Shown: piece after piece, positions 1 to 11,160 of the stretch
Layout: the number at the start of each line of letters is the position of its first letter
Numbering within the stretch: the stretch's first letter is position 1
Assembly (NCBI RefSeq): GCF_028453695.1
Contig: NC_135779.1
Coordinates: 9,312,831 to 9,376,830 of the forward strand
Length of the DNA: 64,000 nucleotides
Direction: 5' to 3'
Source: Augochlora pura
Taxonomy: Eukaryota > Arthropoda > Insecta > Hymenoptera > Halictidae
Notes under the pieces: generated by a model
Told to the model about the DNA's origin: nothing
Seen by the model: the letters and a program-made list of their open reading frames with translations, nothing else
Databases searched by the model: none
Made by a program: the position numbers and the translations under genes

Positions 1-794
1 ATCGAAACTGCATGTCGAAAGAAATAAAACTTACACACATTATATGCTGGCACAGATGCGTTTAAATGTACTGCACAAGGAAAATCAACAGACGTTTGAC
101 ATGAAAATAGAGCGAAAGTACCACGAAAAAAGAGAAAAGAAATGAAAATTGGTTGTGCAATATTTTCAAGGCTAGACTCATTCATGAAATTCATCATGGT
201 ACACAGATACATAGCACACAATGTATAATGTTCTTCAGAGGACAACGAATCACCCCTTTTTAACATTGTCAAGTGTGTATGTGTGCCTTACTTTGTCCTA
301 TGATTCAACAAAGTTATACATTTTTTTAATACTTGAAAATGAAAGATGATGTGCTTTAAAATGTATCTGTGCCATGCCACGATTCTATCCTCGATATATT
401 CATATATATATTACATTCACAAACTCTTACATATATTTTTCGATTTTTTTCTGCTTACAGCTTAGCATTGTTCCTTCTTTTCCCACACATCCATAGTAGC
501 ATAAAGTATTACTTCTCATTTGAACTAGGCAGTTGTTTAGCTAATTCAATTTTAATAGATCTTTATAAATTCACCTCTGATTTATCAATTTTAGCTATCA
601 TTTCGAACATCTCAGCTACACAGAATATATATTGAGCATCGCCTAGAAGTATCAATTGTTCTCAGCTAAACGTACATTCTTCAAACACATACATAATTAG
701 TACTTATCATTACATTTAACGAAAACATACATAATATTAGCCAGTCGAACTAATTCCTGTGCTCTGACCAAAGATGAACCGGTCTGTTCCGCAG

Positions 795-1525
795 GATTGC
801 AATGGACTATAATGGAGCACACATATCCACGTTTCGCTCTGTCCTCGTGTCAAACGAATCTGTCGATTCAAGCATCATCAGCTTTTACCACGCCCGAAAT
901 AACAGCTTCCTCGACCATCAGCGATCAGTACTCTGGTACCAGCACGACTGGTTCCAGTTGCGCCCTGACGAATTATCCGAACCCATCGCACGGGACGTTG
1001 CAGCACGCGACGTCGAGCGGCCCGTCTCCGTCTGTTCAATGCCCGAGCAACTGTCAGAGCCCGTGTGCCAGTCCGCAAACCGCAATTAAAAGGAAACGAT
1101 CGACGAACCCGCAGGCGGACGAGAACTTTATCAGAGCGTTAGACGCGGTTCGTTATGGCGGCATAGGATTCTGTAAGGCGGCTAGGATGTTTGGCGTCAA
1201 CAACCGGACGCTCTGGCTAGAGTACAAGAAGCGCGGTTATCCGAACAATCGGCCCAGCTTGAAGTCCCGGGTCAAACAGGAAGTGAACTCCTCACCGCCG
1301 CCAGCCCAGTCCGCGCAACCTGTTAACTCGCAGAGCCCTACACCAATGGGCCCACCCACTACTCCGCACAGCACACACAATACCCACAGCACGCACACTA
1401 TGCTGACCACCCACAGTCCTCACACGATGCTGAGCGGTTACATCGACAGCAGGCACACGGACTACGCGTTGCCCAGCACAACGATGCCGATCAATTTGCA
1501 CGGCGTTAATTACAACGCGATGTGA
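795..1525 (+). CDS. Terminal exon with pipsqueak-type HTH (alternative 3' end of a transcription factor gene)
   Basis: Likely the last coding exon of a DNA-binding regulator; the 5' exons (in insects such tails usually follow a BTB/POZ domain) are outside the window. The acceptor is the pyrimidine-rich tract ending gttccgcag at 794. Two bases complete a split codon, then 242 codons run to TGA at 1523-1525. Residues 1-97 are Ser/Thr/Pro-rich and low complexity. Residues 98-105 are a basic patch (KRKRSTNP). Residues about 106-150 form a compact helix-turn-helix with FIRALDAVRYGG, FCKAARMFGV and NNRTLWLEYKKRGYP, which matches the psq/HTH class. The tail (from about residue 155) is Pro/Ser-rich with a His-Thr run. 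Known of the class: the domain binds DNA in nuclear regulators. Inferred: this exon is used as an alternative to the 5526-6624 tail, because both need the same phase. Which insect psq gene this is cannot be settled here. Confidence 0.8.
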
Positions 1526-4500
1526 GCCTGCCATAACACGGGTGCCGTGGGCACTTGTATAGACGAGCTTGAAAAGTATTAGATCCCCGTGTGGTCACAC
1601 ACGCATCAGCTGTTCCAGTAATACTGACTTTGTCACAGACTTTGGAATAGCTGTTGTTTTAAGGCAAACCTTAAGTCATTCGAACGATTTTGAGTTATTC
1701 TGATATCTAAGTTGAAATTTATTTGTATACCCTATACCTTCATATACTCGGTCAAGAAGTATGGCAATCTCATTCATGCTAGAGTAATCACAGTGCCTTT
1801 CGAGTGAAAACCACCAATGGTATCTTTTATACTAAAGTGAGTTTCTTGATAATTTATTAATCATATTTTCTTTCATCTGGTCAACTACAATTAACATAAT
1901 GTTTTTGTTTTTTATGCTTTGGTATGCTGAGTTTAATCAGTGATCTATCCATTTGGATGTTCACTAATTGTAACTGGAAAGAGTCCAAAATAATTTGATG
2001 GTGCATCTTTGGGAAACGAAACCAATGTTGTTGTCAATATCAATGAACAGCCTTAATCAGAATTTATTTTTATCCATTTTTGGTTTAATTCTTAATTGTA
2101 TTAGTTGTGCTTTATTCGTAATTTCTTATTTTAAAGAGCAATATTAAACTGCAATACAATTATAGGGAAATGTAAGACTTTATTGTATCTGAAATATAAA
2201 AATGGGAGGTTTTATTGGGGGAGTATATGAGGGTCGCGATCAAACATAAGCTATTTGGATTAGATTCATATAATACCCACATTCGCATAGTTTTTGGATT
2301 GATAACGATAACGAATTATTCAAAGTCATAAACGGCAACGTCTCCAAAATGCAATCTTGTGACTTATGTTGTTTTGCCTTACGACCACGAGTACACGCAT
2401 GCATCGTGACTTGTCAAACGCAAAGACACATGGTTTTTAGATATCTTTTTGCCTATATGTACTTGTACGTAACTATAGGGAACATGAAAATAACAACGGA
2501 TCTCAAGAAATGACGGGAGGGGGTCGGTTCGTACTTTATACATCAGAAGTTTTTTACATTAGTGTACTCGCGTTCAACGAAGTATGTCATTGTTAGCCTA
2601 TGCTAGAACTCGTTCACTTTTTCCTCTACCATTAGGGAGATTTCTCATTATTTATTTTTTATGTACATGTCTATATATATATATATATATTTATTTACAA
2701 AAATGATATACGTACAATGAAAGCACTGATTTATGTTCTAATTCTTAGTCTCATTTATATATTGACAAAGTATATCTATGTATGTCATTGTTTCAGCCTT
2801 TTTAAAATCAAATATCAATTGTTGAGGAATTTTTAATACGTTATAATCACTTTTAGGAGTGTCACGAAGAACAGAAAGATTAAAATTCTTGTAAATATAC
2901 ATAGCACAGCCATTAAAATATCGATTAATACGCTTCCAATGTTCATGTCTATGGATCTAAATGGACCCAGGCATTTTCGAAGGTTTACGAACCTTTATGG
3001 GGCAGTCAACGAGTTCCAACGACATGCTTTTATTGACCGCAACTCTGTCCACTTCCGGAACGTCCGGTCGCGGGCAGATCGAGTTCTGAAAGAGGTTCCT
3101 TCTGTTGAAACGTATCGTTTGGGATCTAAATCGCGCGACGAGATATAAAGCGCATTTGTTTACGATTTCAGATGTTTATAGACGAGCTATGGAAGAATAC
3201 TTTTTATTCATAATTTAACGTTTCTATCGTCCTTATTATCGGTGCGCGGTCGGCCGTTTGCGTTCGACCAACTTTAACTGCTGGCCCGCCGGCGTCGTAT
3301 AACTTTTGTACATAATGAATAAAATAGTCGTACGAAAACGATTAGATAGACGAATATATCATGTATATTAGCACACAGTTAACATTACGGAAACTAACGA
3401 TTACTTGTCCACGAACGGATCAAACTAGAACAGGATCTGCCGTCAATACATGTATTACAGTTGATTAGTTGTTTCGCGGATCTTACTCAAATTCTACAGA
3501 ACAATCGAATACGAAAAATTCAGCCACGTGGGTGTACCATCTTCATTTGTAAATGAGTGCAACACAAACGGATATTTTGTATTTTCAATTACGCTTAGAA
3601 TTTACATTTGAAAATATTAAATCGCGCTGGTACGCCCGGATGTGTGATTGTAACAGGTTACAGGGTATGACTAGAAATTTTATACGTTCCTTCTAATTAT
3701 GTTAGTCGTCACCGGATCGAAGTGCAATAAAAACAGTCGTGTACGTCTCGTATTAAGGTGTTTTCCTACGTATGCATTATCTTAATAGACGTGTAATACA
3801 TAATTTGTACATAAGTGAAAATCTTTTGTTACGCGTTTATGGCTATACATGGTGAACTTATAAAAAATAATAAAGTAATGCATGTATTGAGAAACAGCTC
3901 TACAATACGACCACCTTGTCATTCATTTACGTCGAAGAAATTGTGCTCGTTTAACATTTGATTTCGAACAAATGGATCATTTATAAAACGATACCGTTTC
4001 CATTACGTTGACAGCATCGATGAATTATCCTGAAATTTATATGTAATTAAGGCGTTAGTACATATTCAGGGACCTGTGTCCAGTGTTTAGTACTCAACTA
4101 GGGGTAATGAATTTAAATAACGATTGTAAATATCATTGATCATCCGAGCATACACAATTCATCGGCCGTGCGAACAAGTTTTGTTCAGTTACTTTACACG
4201 ATTTCTACGATTGCATTTAAAACAGTCGCGGCGAGAACCTATTCTTGTATTTTATTACACGCACGTACTTAACTCCGTGAGAAATGGCAATTTTGTTATC
4301 GTCTTCCTTATCATGGTTGAATAATCGAAGAAATAGGATCGCTCGAGAATCATCGAATCTTTAGGAAAATTCGATGAATCTTGACTTAATGGTCGCATTT
4401 GAAGCGCATATACGAGTTTTCACGCTGATACGTGTATTATAATTATCATAATCAGCAACCGTAATCGACCGGCTTGCTGATTATCGTGTGTACATCGAGC

Positions 4501-5525
4501 GAAATCCATCTTTTCTTTTCGCATCTGTACAAAGATTAATAAACGAATATACATATAGGTGCATCGATAAAAAAGAACTGTTGACCGCAGATGTATACAG
4601 GACTTACGCGTGACGCTCCGTCAGTGAAACGAGCGGGGAAACTAGTTTAATCGGTTACGAATTTTATATGCAGATGATCGAATTTATTGTGTCGATGTTA
4701 AGTATAATGTCCTTTATGAGCGGAGGGACGGGGGAGCTAATCAAAGTTGTTTCTGGTCGGGCGTAACTTCGTTCACGTAAGACGTAAGCTATCCGTCTTT
4801 TTAGATCTTTATTTATGTAGCAACTTTGGTAATGAAAATAAAGTTTCGTTTAAAATCTTCGAGGATCAGAACAAATGAAATTGCAACGTTTATCTGTGCC
4901 CGCATATCAATAAGTAAGTTCCCATATCGTTGTTATATTGTCGATGTTTGTTCCAGATAACAAAAGAATTATTTTTATTATTTCATGCGTGTAGATCGCT
5001 GCACATCAGCTACCCTGCATTTGCATTTCATCCCCACGCGCTTACTGCTTCGATGTGTGCGTTGTATTCACATTGTTTTCAACCTCGTCTTAATTACCTG
5101 TCATTTAATAGAAAAGCCGCACAATCTTCGCTTGTACTTTGCATAATTTTATATTAATTCCCCGAGAGATACATAAAGTTTTTAATTCGATCTACGATCT
5201 CGAACTTATCGAAGAGATCTTTGATAATTGTCGTGGAAATTTTTAAATATTTGTGGACTCGCACTAAAGCTGCAAAATTGCACTTGTCGATAGATCCATT
5301 TAGGATTAAATGGAGAAATCAATCAATAGTTCGCAGGATAATATTTCCCGTACGAATATTTAAACTTTCGCTGAAAATAAAGCTGAAAGATTGCATTTCG
5401 TGATACATCCACCCAAGATTTAAAAAAATTTTAGCGTCACCATAAAACTCTACTCTACTACCTCATACGGTCTTACCGATGAAGAATCTCCAACATTCAC
5501 CCGAATCTCAACTTTCTCATTCCAG
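1526..5525 (+). other. 3' UTR and intron-like DNA between the alternative tails
   Basis: No coding stretch with family features or splice-bounded frame is seen in these 4 kb. The left part is presumably the 3' UTR of the HTH isoform. AATAAA hexamers occur at 3318-3323 and near 3726 and 4838, so the 3' end cannot be fixed. A (TA)n tract lies at 2671-2690. To transcripts using the second tail this stretch would be intron. Confidence 0.5.
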
Positions 5526-6070
5526 TAGTGTGCAAAGCAGCGGTTCCCAAAAGATGCCGACTATTAATGCGCCAGCCTCGCGTGAAGAAGGAGCCGAATC
5601 ACCTGTCCCCGGACAGCGAGGGCTGCTCGCCGCACATCGTCTCCTTGTCGATGAGCACGCCGACCCTGAATCTACCGCAAACATCAAGATCCTGGGAGGA
5701 GCCACGGATCTCTTCGCCTCCGCCATCGATCGTTGTAAACCAGTCGAATCTGTTGGCGGTGACCACCTCGGCGAACCTGTTGACAGTGCCACAGCCGTCC
5801 TATCTGACGAAGCAACACTCTCATCCGCTTTTGTCCAATCAGCAACAATCCACAAGCGGCAACGTGTGGATCCACAGACAGCACTCGAACCCCGAGTTTC
5901 CCAGGAGGACGACCAGCCCCTCGATAGTCGTCGAGCCGGCACCCGTCGTTAAAACGGAACAAGAAACATCGGAAGAACAGTCGACAGCCTCACCCGAGGC
6001 TGCCGGGTCCACGTCTGGCCTCAGAGCAGTGAAGACCAGCGAGCTCATACGAAGCTCATCATCCCCTCAG
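5526..6070 (+). CDS. Alternative tail exon, Ser/Pro-rich linker
   Basis: First exon of the second 3' end. The acceptor ctttctcattccag ends at 5525. Two bases complete a split codon, followed by 181 codons, and the exon stops exactly on a codon at the donor ccctcag/gtgatt. The protein opens with a basic stretch (VPKRCRLLMRQPRVKKEP), then is Ser/Pro/Thr/Glu-rich and probably disordered, ending SELIRSSSSPQ. A second possible acceptor at 5540 keeps the same frame and would remove five codons. Phase 0 at the donor matches the phase-0 start of the zinc-ribbon exon at 6367. A competing frame is also open over 5479-5952 but matches no family and has no compatible splice sites. Confidence 0.68.
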
Positions 6071-6158
6071 GTGATTATTAACGAAGGATCCTTGGCTCTG
6101 GTTCGATGAATCTAATAATTAATCTTAGAACTACTAGAGAAACTACAAAATTTTCATA

Positions 6159-6267
6159 TTAACACTAAATTAACACCAAAGCATGAAAATCTTAATAGTT
6201 TCAGTAATTTTAAAATAAAAAAATGTAAAATCGGTTATTTTTACCGACTTGATAGATTTATTGTTAA
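6159..6267. mobile_element. Short TTAA-flanked MITE, family B (109 bp)
   Basis: It starts TTAACACTAAA and ends with the inverted match of TTAACAATAAATCTATCAA, with TTAA at both edges. The termini and the interior TCGGTTATTTTTACCGA resemble the element at 31613-31784. It sits inside the 296-bp intron between the linker and zinc-ribbon exons. Confidence 0.55.
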
Positions 6268-6366
6268 ATATCTGTAACGATTGTTTGAACCAACGTTAGT
6301 AACCTATCTAGACCGAAGAATGTTCTGCGTTTACGAAAGTAATTTTTGTTAACGAATTCTTTGCAG

Positions 6367-6624
6367 ACCATAAGCAGGGATATCAGAGAGACACTGAGCG
6401 ACCAACGGCTAGGTCATTGTCCAGTTTTGCGTCCCGGTCCAGCGTTAGGTTGCAACCATTGCTGGAACACGATCGACGCCCATGGAAGGATACTTCGCCG
6501 AAAGACGAAATACCATTGTCCAGAGTGCCAGGCGAACCTCTGCATCGTCCCCTGTTTCCAAGAGTACCATGAACAGCGTCGCGAAGTGAAGCTGAAGCCC
6601 TTACCAAAAACTAGTTCCGTCTAA
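6367..6624 (+). CDS. Terminal exon with piggyBac-type zinc ribbon
   Basis: The acceptor ttctttgcag ends at 6366. The exon starts on a codon and runs 85 residues to TAA at 6622-6624. After TISRDIRETLSDQRLGHCP comes a cysteine-rich module: GCNHCW (CxxC), a spacer with RILRRKTKYH, CPEC (CxxC), then LCIVPCFQEYHE (C-x3-C with a terminal His). This spacing and the CF-x-x-YH ending are those of the small zinc ribbon at the C-terminus of piggyBac-family transposases. A basic tail (EVKLKPLPK) follows. No transposase catalytic region is present, so this is a captured or convergent domain and not a transposon ORF. Inferred role: DNA binding or protein contact for the isoform that uses this tail. Confidence 0.75.
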   Translation, partial: TISRDIRETLSDQRLGHCPVLRPGPALGCNHCWNTIDAHGRILRRKTKYHCPECQANLCIVPCFQEYHEQRREVKLKPLPKTSSV

Positions 6625-9139
6625 AGTGCTTTCAAAGCACAATTTTTATTGCGAATCCTTGAACAACATTAGCTCTTTTTCGTCCTCATCGGACTGGCCA
6701 GAGCGAATGTAATTTCTGTCGATGTTTAACGACGATTTTTTTGGATACTCGACGATTTTGATGATCGGTCGAGATTGGATAACTGTTTGGGGAGTTTGGT
6801 TTTCTCGGTCAAGAATCTGTTTCTGTACGGGAAGGCGGTCGAAAACGACGACGGTCGTTTGCCTTATCAGATGATATATTGACGAAGTGACTCGATAACG
6901 AAAGTTCCTGAAGATATTAATAGAGAGTTAGGGTATACATGGCCGTAACCCGTTGGAGAGTACCCGAGTCTTGGAGTATTTGAAACTGTCTTGTGTTACC
7001 ACTCGAGTACTGTTTTCCTTTGTTACTTCATATTGTCTCCTGCCCTTGTGGTTTGCCCACATTTTGTAAATTGAAACGATTGCCAAGCTTTCGATATTGA
7101 CGAACCAAGATAAACAGTTGTGAACTTTATGATCACAAAGTAGTTGATTACAGACTGTATTCCAGATTGAGATTATTTTCCCACTGCCTCATACCTCAAA
7201 AGATCAGCTCATATCGTTTATTATCTTTGGAACTGAGAACATCGTGTTTCAGGAGTCGCCCCGATTTTTCTGCTTTTTCGTTTCGGTCATGGCTAGGGAT
7301 TTTCCAAGGAGTAAGTATAGCGTGTTTGGAGAGAGTGTCTTTGGCGTAGTAGAGAAGGAATAGTTCTTTGTGGATAAGCGAGGCGGCGAATCGCCGCTGT
7401 TTCGCTTCGTATAATTGACATGAGGCCGTTATAGGATCTCGTTAAAGAAGCATCGTGCTTTCACTGAGTCCACGTGTGCGCCTACAGTCACCTGGAAGAA
7501 GAAAGCGACCCTCTTTCTCTTGTATTTTTTTACTCCAACAGGCGAGCATCCCGAGAATTATCGTACCTCTTACCAGAAATGGGCAAAACGTTATTTACGG
7601 AGGTAGAGAGATCTGGTTTACTACAATTTTTGTTTGACCGAGTATCAGATTGATAGGAAGTAAATGGTTCGTGTTTGTAAAGACATGATTCTCGAGAAAC
7701 GTAATTTATAACGATTTTGCAAAGTCTAAGCTCCGTTAGACTATAAAATCAATGGGAATAATTCTACGTGTTTTGCAGTGGCACTAGAGACTGTAGTTAT
7801 CCCGATATATCCCAAGCAGCCATTTATTTACTATTGATCGACGTTTACGTGTGTTTAGACAGTCAGAAATAGAATGACTGTGACTTACAATTAGACAATT
7901 TGTACCATGGTAATGCTAAACCTACTTAGTCTTACGTTTTCTGTTCCGCAATTGTTTAGATTATAAGGATGTTTGTTGATTCCTTTGCGAAACACATGTT
8001 ACGATAAAGATCGATGAAAATCTAAACCTTATTATTTTTATAAATTATCAGATAGATTTCGTGCTTGGTGGGTTTAGTGTTAATCAATTTGCCCATCTCT
8101 GTGCCCAATTCCTACACAAGAAACGCGACCGCAAATCCTCGTCGTTGCCGTGAGTACGACGATTTCGCGAGTAAACGTATTTCTTATATGTATTAACTGT
8201 GTACCGGTTAACGATAGATCGTCGACCCGCTCGACGGAACCATGAATTTATCCCCTAGAGATATATTCTTGCATAGACATCGTTACTTAGTAAGTATTTC
8301 TATGACGTAACTTATTTATTTGTACGCGTGTAAATAAACTCGACAGCTGTGTATATATTTTTTACGGACAAGTGGCTGGGGACGAGACCTCGAAATAATT
8401 TATACAGGGTGCGAAGAGAATTGACGCTGCATTAAGAAAGTTCGATTATTGTATATTTTACCTGTTGTCCACACATTGTACGACGAACCGTGAACGGAAC
8501 GATGGATCCTTCGGGATTGATCGTCATTCGTTACCGGAAGAACTTGCGACTCATGCATTTATCCAAATGTGCTGAAGGGGTGGCTTTCGATTCCTCGTGG
8601 AAGCGAACGCGTAATTCACCTTCCCGAGAATAATTTCTCAACGGTCTGGAATTTTTCTTAAACGAATCTTTATACGGACTGTCTCTTCTTCCTCGATCGT
8701 TTGGAACATTTTAGTTTTTTTTCTTGATGTCGTCGAGACTCTTTATGTTGTTATATTGTTGTTGTCAAGATCATTAAGAGAAGATTCATAATTTCATCGA
8801 ACTTTTGTTGTTTACGATCAATTCAGACCATTTCTAGTTCAGAATCTAGAGGTAATTGAGAAGACTAAAAGTAATTTTTAGTTAAAGATCAAATTCCGTT
8901 ACTTTTTGTTGCCCAATCGTAAAGCTATTGTTCATGACAAAATTAAATGGGACAGCTTGTATAATTATTAGCGAGTGCAAGGAGCAATTTCGAGGAGTAA
9001 GCGACTCTACGATGAAATCTTCATTCAAGAGGCGTTCGTAAAGATTTTTAACATTTTTGACACCGACCGTTTGCGTCGTCCGCAAGAAAAGTTGTCTTTC
9101 GTTTCTCAAGGATGATCTCAACGATACAATTCATCGTTG

Positions 9140-9140
<1 letters not shown>
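6625..9140 (+). other. 3' UTR-like and intergenic DNA
   Basis: No further exon is recognised. The first part is presumably the 3' UTR of the zinc-ribbon isoform. An AATAAA at 8333-8338 followed by T/G-rich sequence is one plausible polyadenylation site. A family-B MITE lies at 7910-8083. Confidence 0.4.
7910..8083. mobile_element. Family B MITE (174 bp)
   Basis: The left end reads GTAATGCTAAACCTAC and the right end is the inverted complement of TTAACACTAAACCCACC. One TTAA is mutated to GTAA. The length nearly equals the 172-bp copy at 31613. No ORF, so non-autonomous. Confidence 0.5.

Positions 9141-9144
<4 letters not shown>

Positions 9145-9172
<28 letters not shown>
9145..9172. repeat. 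(GA)n microsatellite
   Basis: An uninterrupted run of GA dinucleotides within a longer purine tract. Confidence 0.9.
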
Positions 9173-9179
<7 letters not shown>

Positions 9180-10389
9180 TAGAGCTTAGCGCGCAGAAAT
9201 GCATTTTTCCTCTCCCTCAGATGTCCCGTAAGTTTCTGCAATCACCGGGACGCTAAGCGTCACAGATGTAGCATACGGGCAATATATTTTTCTTGACGTT
9301 ACGAGTATACTATGCGCAGTTGTATCGATTAATTATATTTTATGTAAATCTAACCGTAAGATTCGTAAGTGAAAAATAAAAGAGATTGTGATCGAACCTC
9401 TGACCCCCTACATTTCATTGATGGCCCTTGTTACAAAATATGAAATAAAAAACGTTCACATTTACAATATTTAACAGCGAGCTAGAACGTGAAGAAATAC
9501 AATTTTTAAATTAATTAGGCAAATTAACGATAGTTACATTTTTAATAATCAAATATAAACCAATTTAATAATATAGAAATCACTTTAAAAATGATGTAGC
9601 AATTGTTAGCGATGTCACTGAGTCCACTGTACGTGTGCGAAGGGTTAAAAGAACTAGGGGATATCAGAACATTATCTTCAGCTTATTACTCTAGATGATA
9701 AAAATTCAAAGAATGTAAAAACGTGTCTGTGTTAAATTTCGCGACAGACGGAGTCCGCAATAATTCATCCTCTTATAGAACAGGTAGCTAGATCTAGGCC
9801 AAGTCTTTCTCACCCTATCCCGCCGGTCCGTGGACCAGCGGGACGAATCTCGAGCATTCTCTTCTTTCTATAATTCAAGCAAGCGTGTTGCTGATACACC
9901 AATAATCCGAGGGACAGTTTTTCCCGGTTTCTGCCGGCGTTGGCGGGGTCAGCCGTTTGTTTCTTCCCTCGCAAGCTGACGCCGGGAGGTAACCCCGGCC
10001 GTAACGCGACGGAAGGACCGTCATCTTGGATCCCCCAAAAGCCGCGGTGATATTGTACGTGCAGCCGCTGCCCTCGCCGACAGCTGGGACCCTCGTCTGC
10101 TCGTTCCTCTAGCCAAGAATCCCCAGGATTTCGATCGGCAACGAAAAGTCACGGATTAATCGTTTGCACCCTTCGCGCCCTTGGCACCGTGGCTGGGGCG
10201 GCTGATTTCGTTAGGGTGACGTTTAAATCACATTACGCGGACTGATCGGTTTTAGATATTCCTGTGTCTTCGAACGATGCTCCTCGATATCTTGATTCGT
10301 TCTAGGTTCGGCCACTAATGATTTTACGCGCACTCGTGCAAACCTTGTTTGGGTCATGCTCTGGATTTATAATGCTATAATGAAGGTCT
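9173..10389. other. Non-coding stretch with a GC-rich core
   Basis: No gene is seen. About 9780-10230 is distinctly GC-richer and holds a near-perfect 24-bp palindrome at 9819-9842. It could be a regulatory element. Confidence 0.4.
9600..9648. mobile_element. Right end of a family A MITE (partial)
   Basis: The 50 bp ending in GGGTTAA align with the right terminus of the element ending at 14215 (AATTGTTAGCGATGTCACTG against AATTTTTAGTGGTGTCTCAG, then GYGMRAWGGGTTAA). No matching left end was found, so it is degenerate or truncated. Confidence 0.4.
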
Positions 10390-10860
10390 GACTGGTGCGA
10401 TCGAGTTGAAATTTGCAGGATATTCAGGGTATCATTGTTTCTAAATAGTCATTAAACGGCAACAGCTTTTTTTAGAACAAAATGTACAGGAGGTAAATTA
10501 TTGACTCTCATCTTTTGGTGCGACGGTCTAGGTTTAGGGTATCGTAATTAGACAGCGGCTCTTAATGCAAAGTAAAAATTGTCTTCATAACCTGCAAGAC
10601 ATTTGAGCCAAGCACAACTCAATTTCTTTCTTTAATAATTAGAATATGTTTAAACTAATACATCAACATTCCCAGTTTCTTTTACAAATGCATAAAATCT
10701 GCAGTCTAATCGCAATGTTTAATTGACTCGATAGGATCGAGTTGAACCTTGCGGGATAGTTAAGGTACTACTGTTTCTAAATAGTCAAAAAACAGCAACA
10801 GTGTAGCTCTTTTAGAATAAAAGTTAAAGGAGTTAACTTACTAATTGTCTCCCGCTATTT
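10390..10860. repeat. Diverged direct repeat, offset 336 bp, flanking a MITE
   Basis: GATCGAGTTGAA at 10399 recurs at 10735, and CTAAATAGTC at 10441 recurs at 10777, an identical offset of 336. Similarity runs over roughly 10390-10520 and 10726-10860. A family-C element occupies most of the space between. Confidence 0.7.
10547..10710. mobile_element. Family C MITE with TAGACTGC-type ends
   Basis: The left end TTAGACAGCGGCTCTTAATG is matched by the inverted right end ATTAGACTGCAGATTTTATG. About 164 bp, no ORF. It lies between the two copies of the 336-bp-offset repeat. Confidence 0.5.
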
Positions 10861-10908
10861 GATCATGATAAAGCTGTTTTTGGTACTTCATCAAGCGCTG
10901 TATTAAAG

Positions 10909-11160
10909 TTAACTCCTTGCACTATAATAACGAGTCAGGACTCGTGACAAAGATTTCATGCAAGATCTACTAGATATTAATATTATTAATTTCTTTTAAA
11001 TCGGCATCAAATTTAATTCTTCTGTTATCAAAGTTTCAAAATGAAAGAAAATAAAATTAACAGAAGAAACAACAATTGTTTGGTCCTACAAGGGAAAATA
11101 TTAAGAACAAATAAGTGCTAATCAACGCAGCATGAAAGGAGTCGTAGTGCAAGGGGTTAA
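10909..11160. mobile_element. TTAA-flanked MITE, family A variant (252 bp)
   Basis: It starts TTAACTCCTTGCACTA and ends in the inverted complement of TTAACCCCTTGCACTACGAC. TTAA at both ends is the target-site signature of piggyBac-type elements. AT-rich interior, no ORF. Confidence 0.65.

Noticed and set aside
5479..5952. Second open frame overlapping the linker exon, and its antisense frame
   Set aside because: The alternative frame has no compatible splice phase to the zinc-ribbon exon, whereas the 5526-6070 frame fits at both ends.
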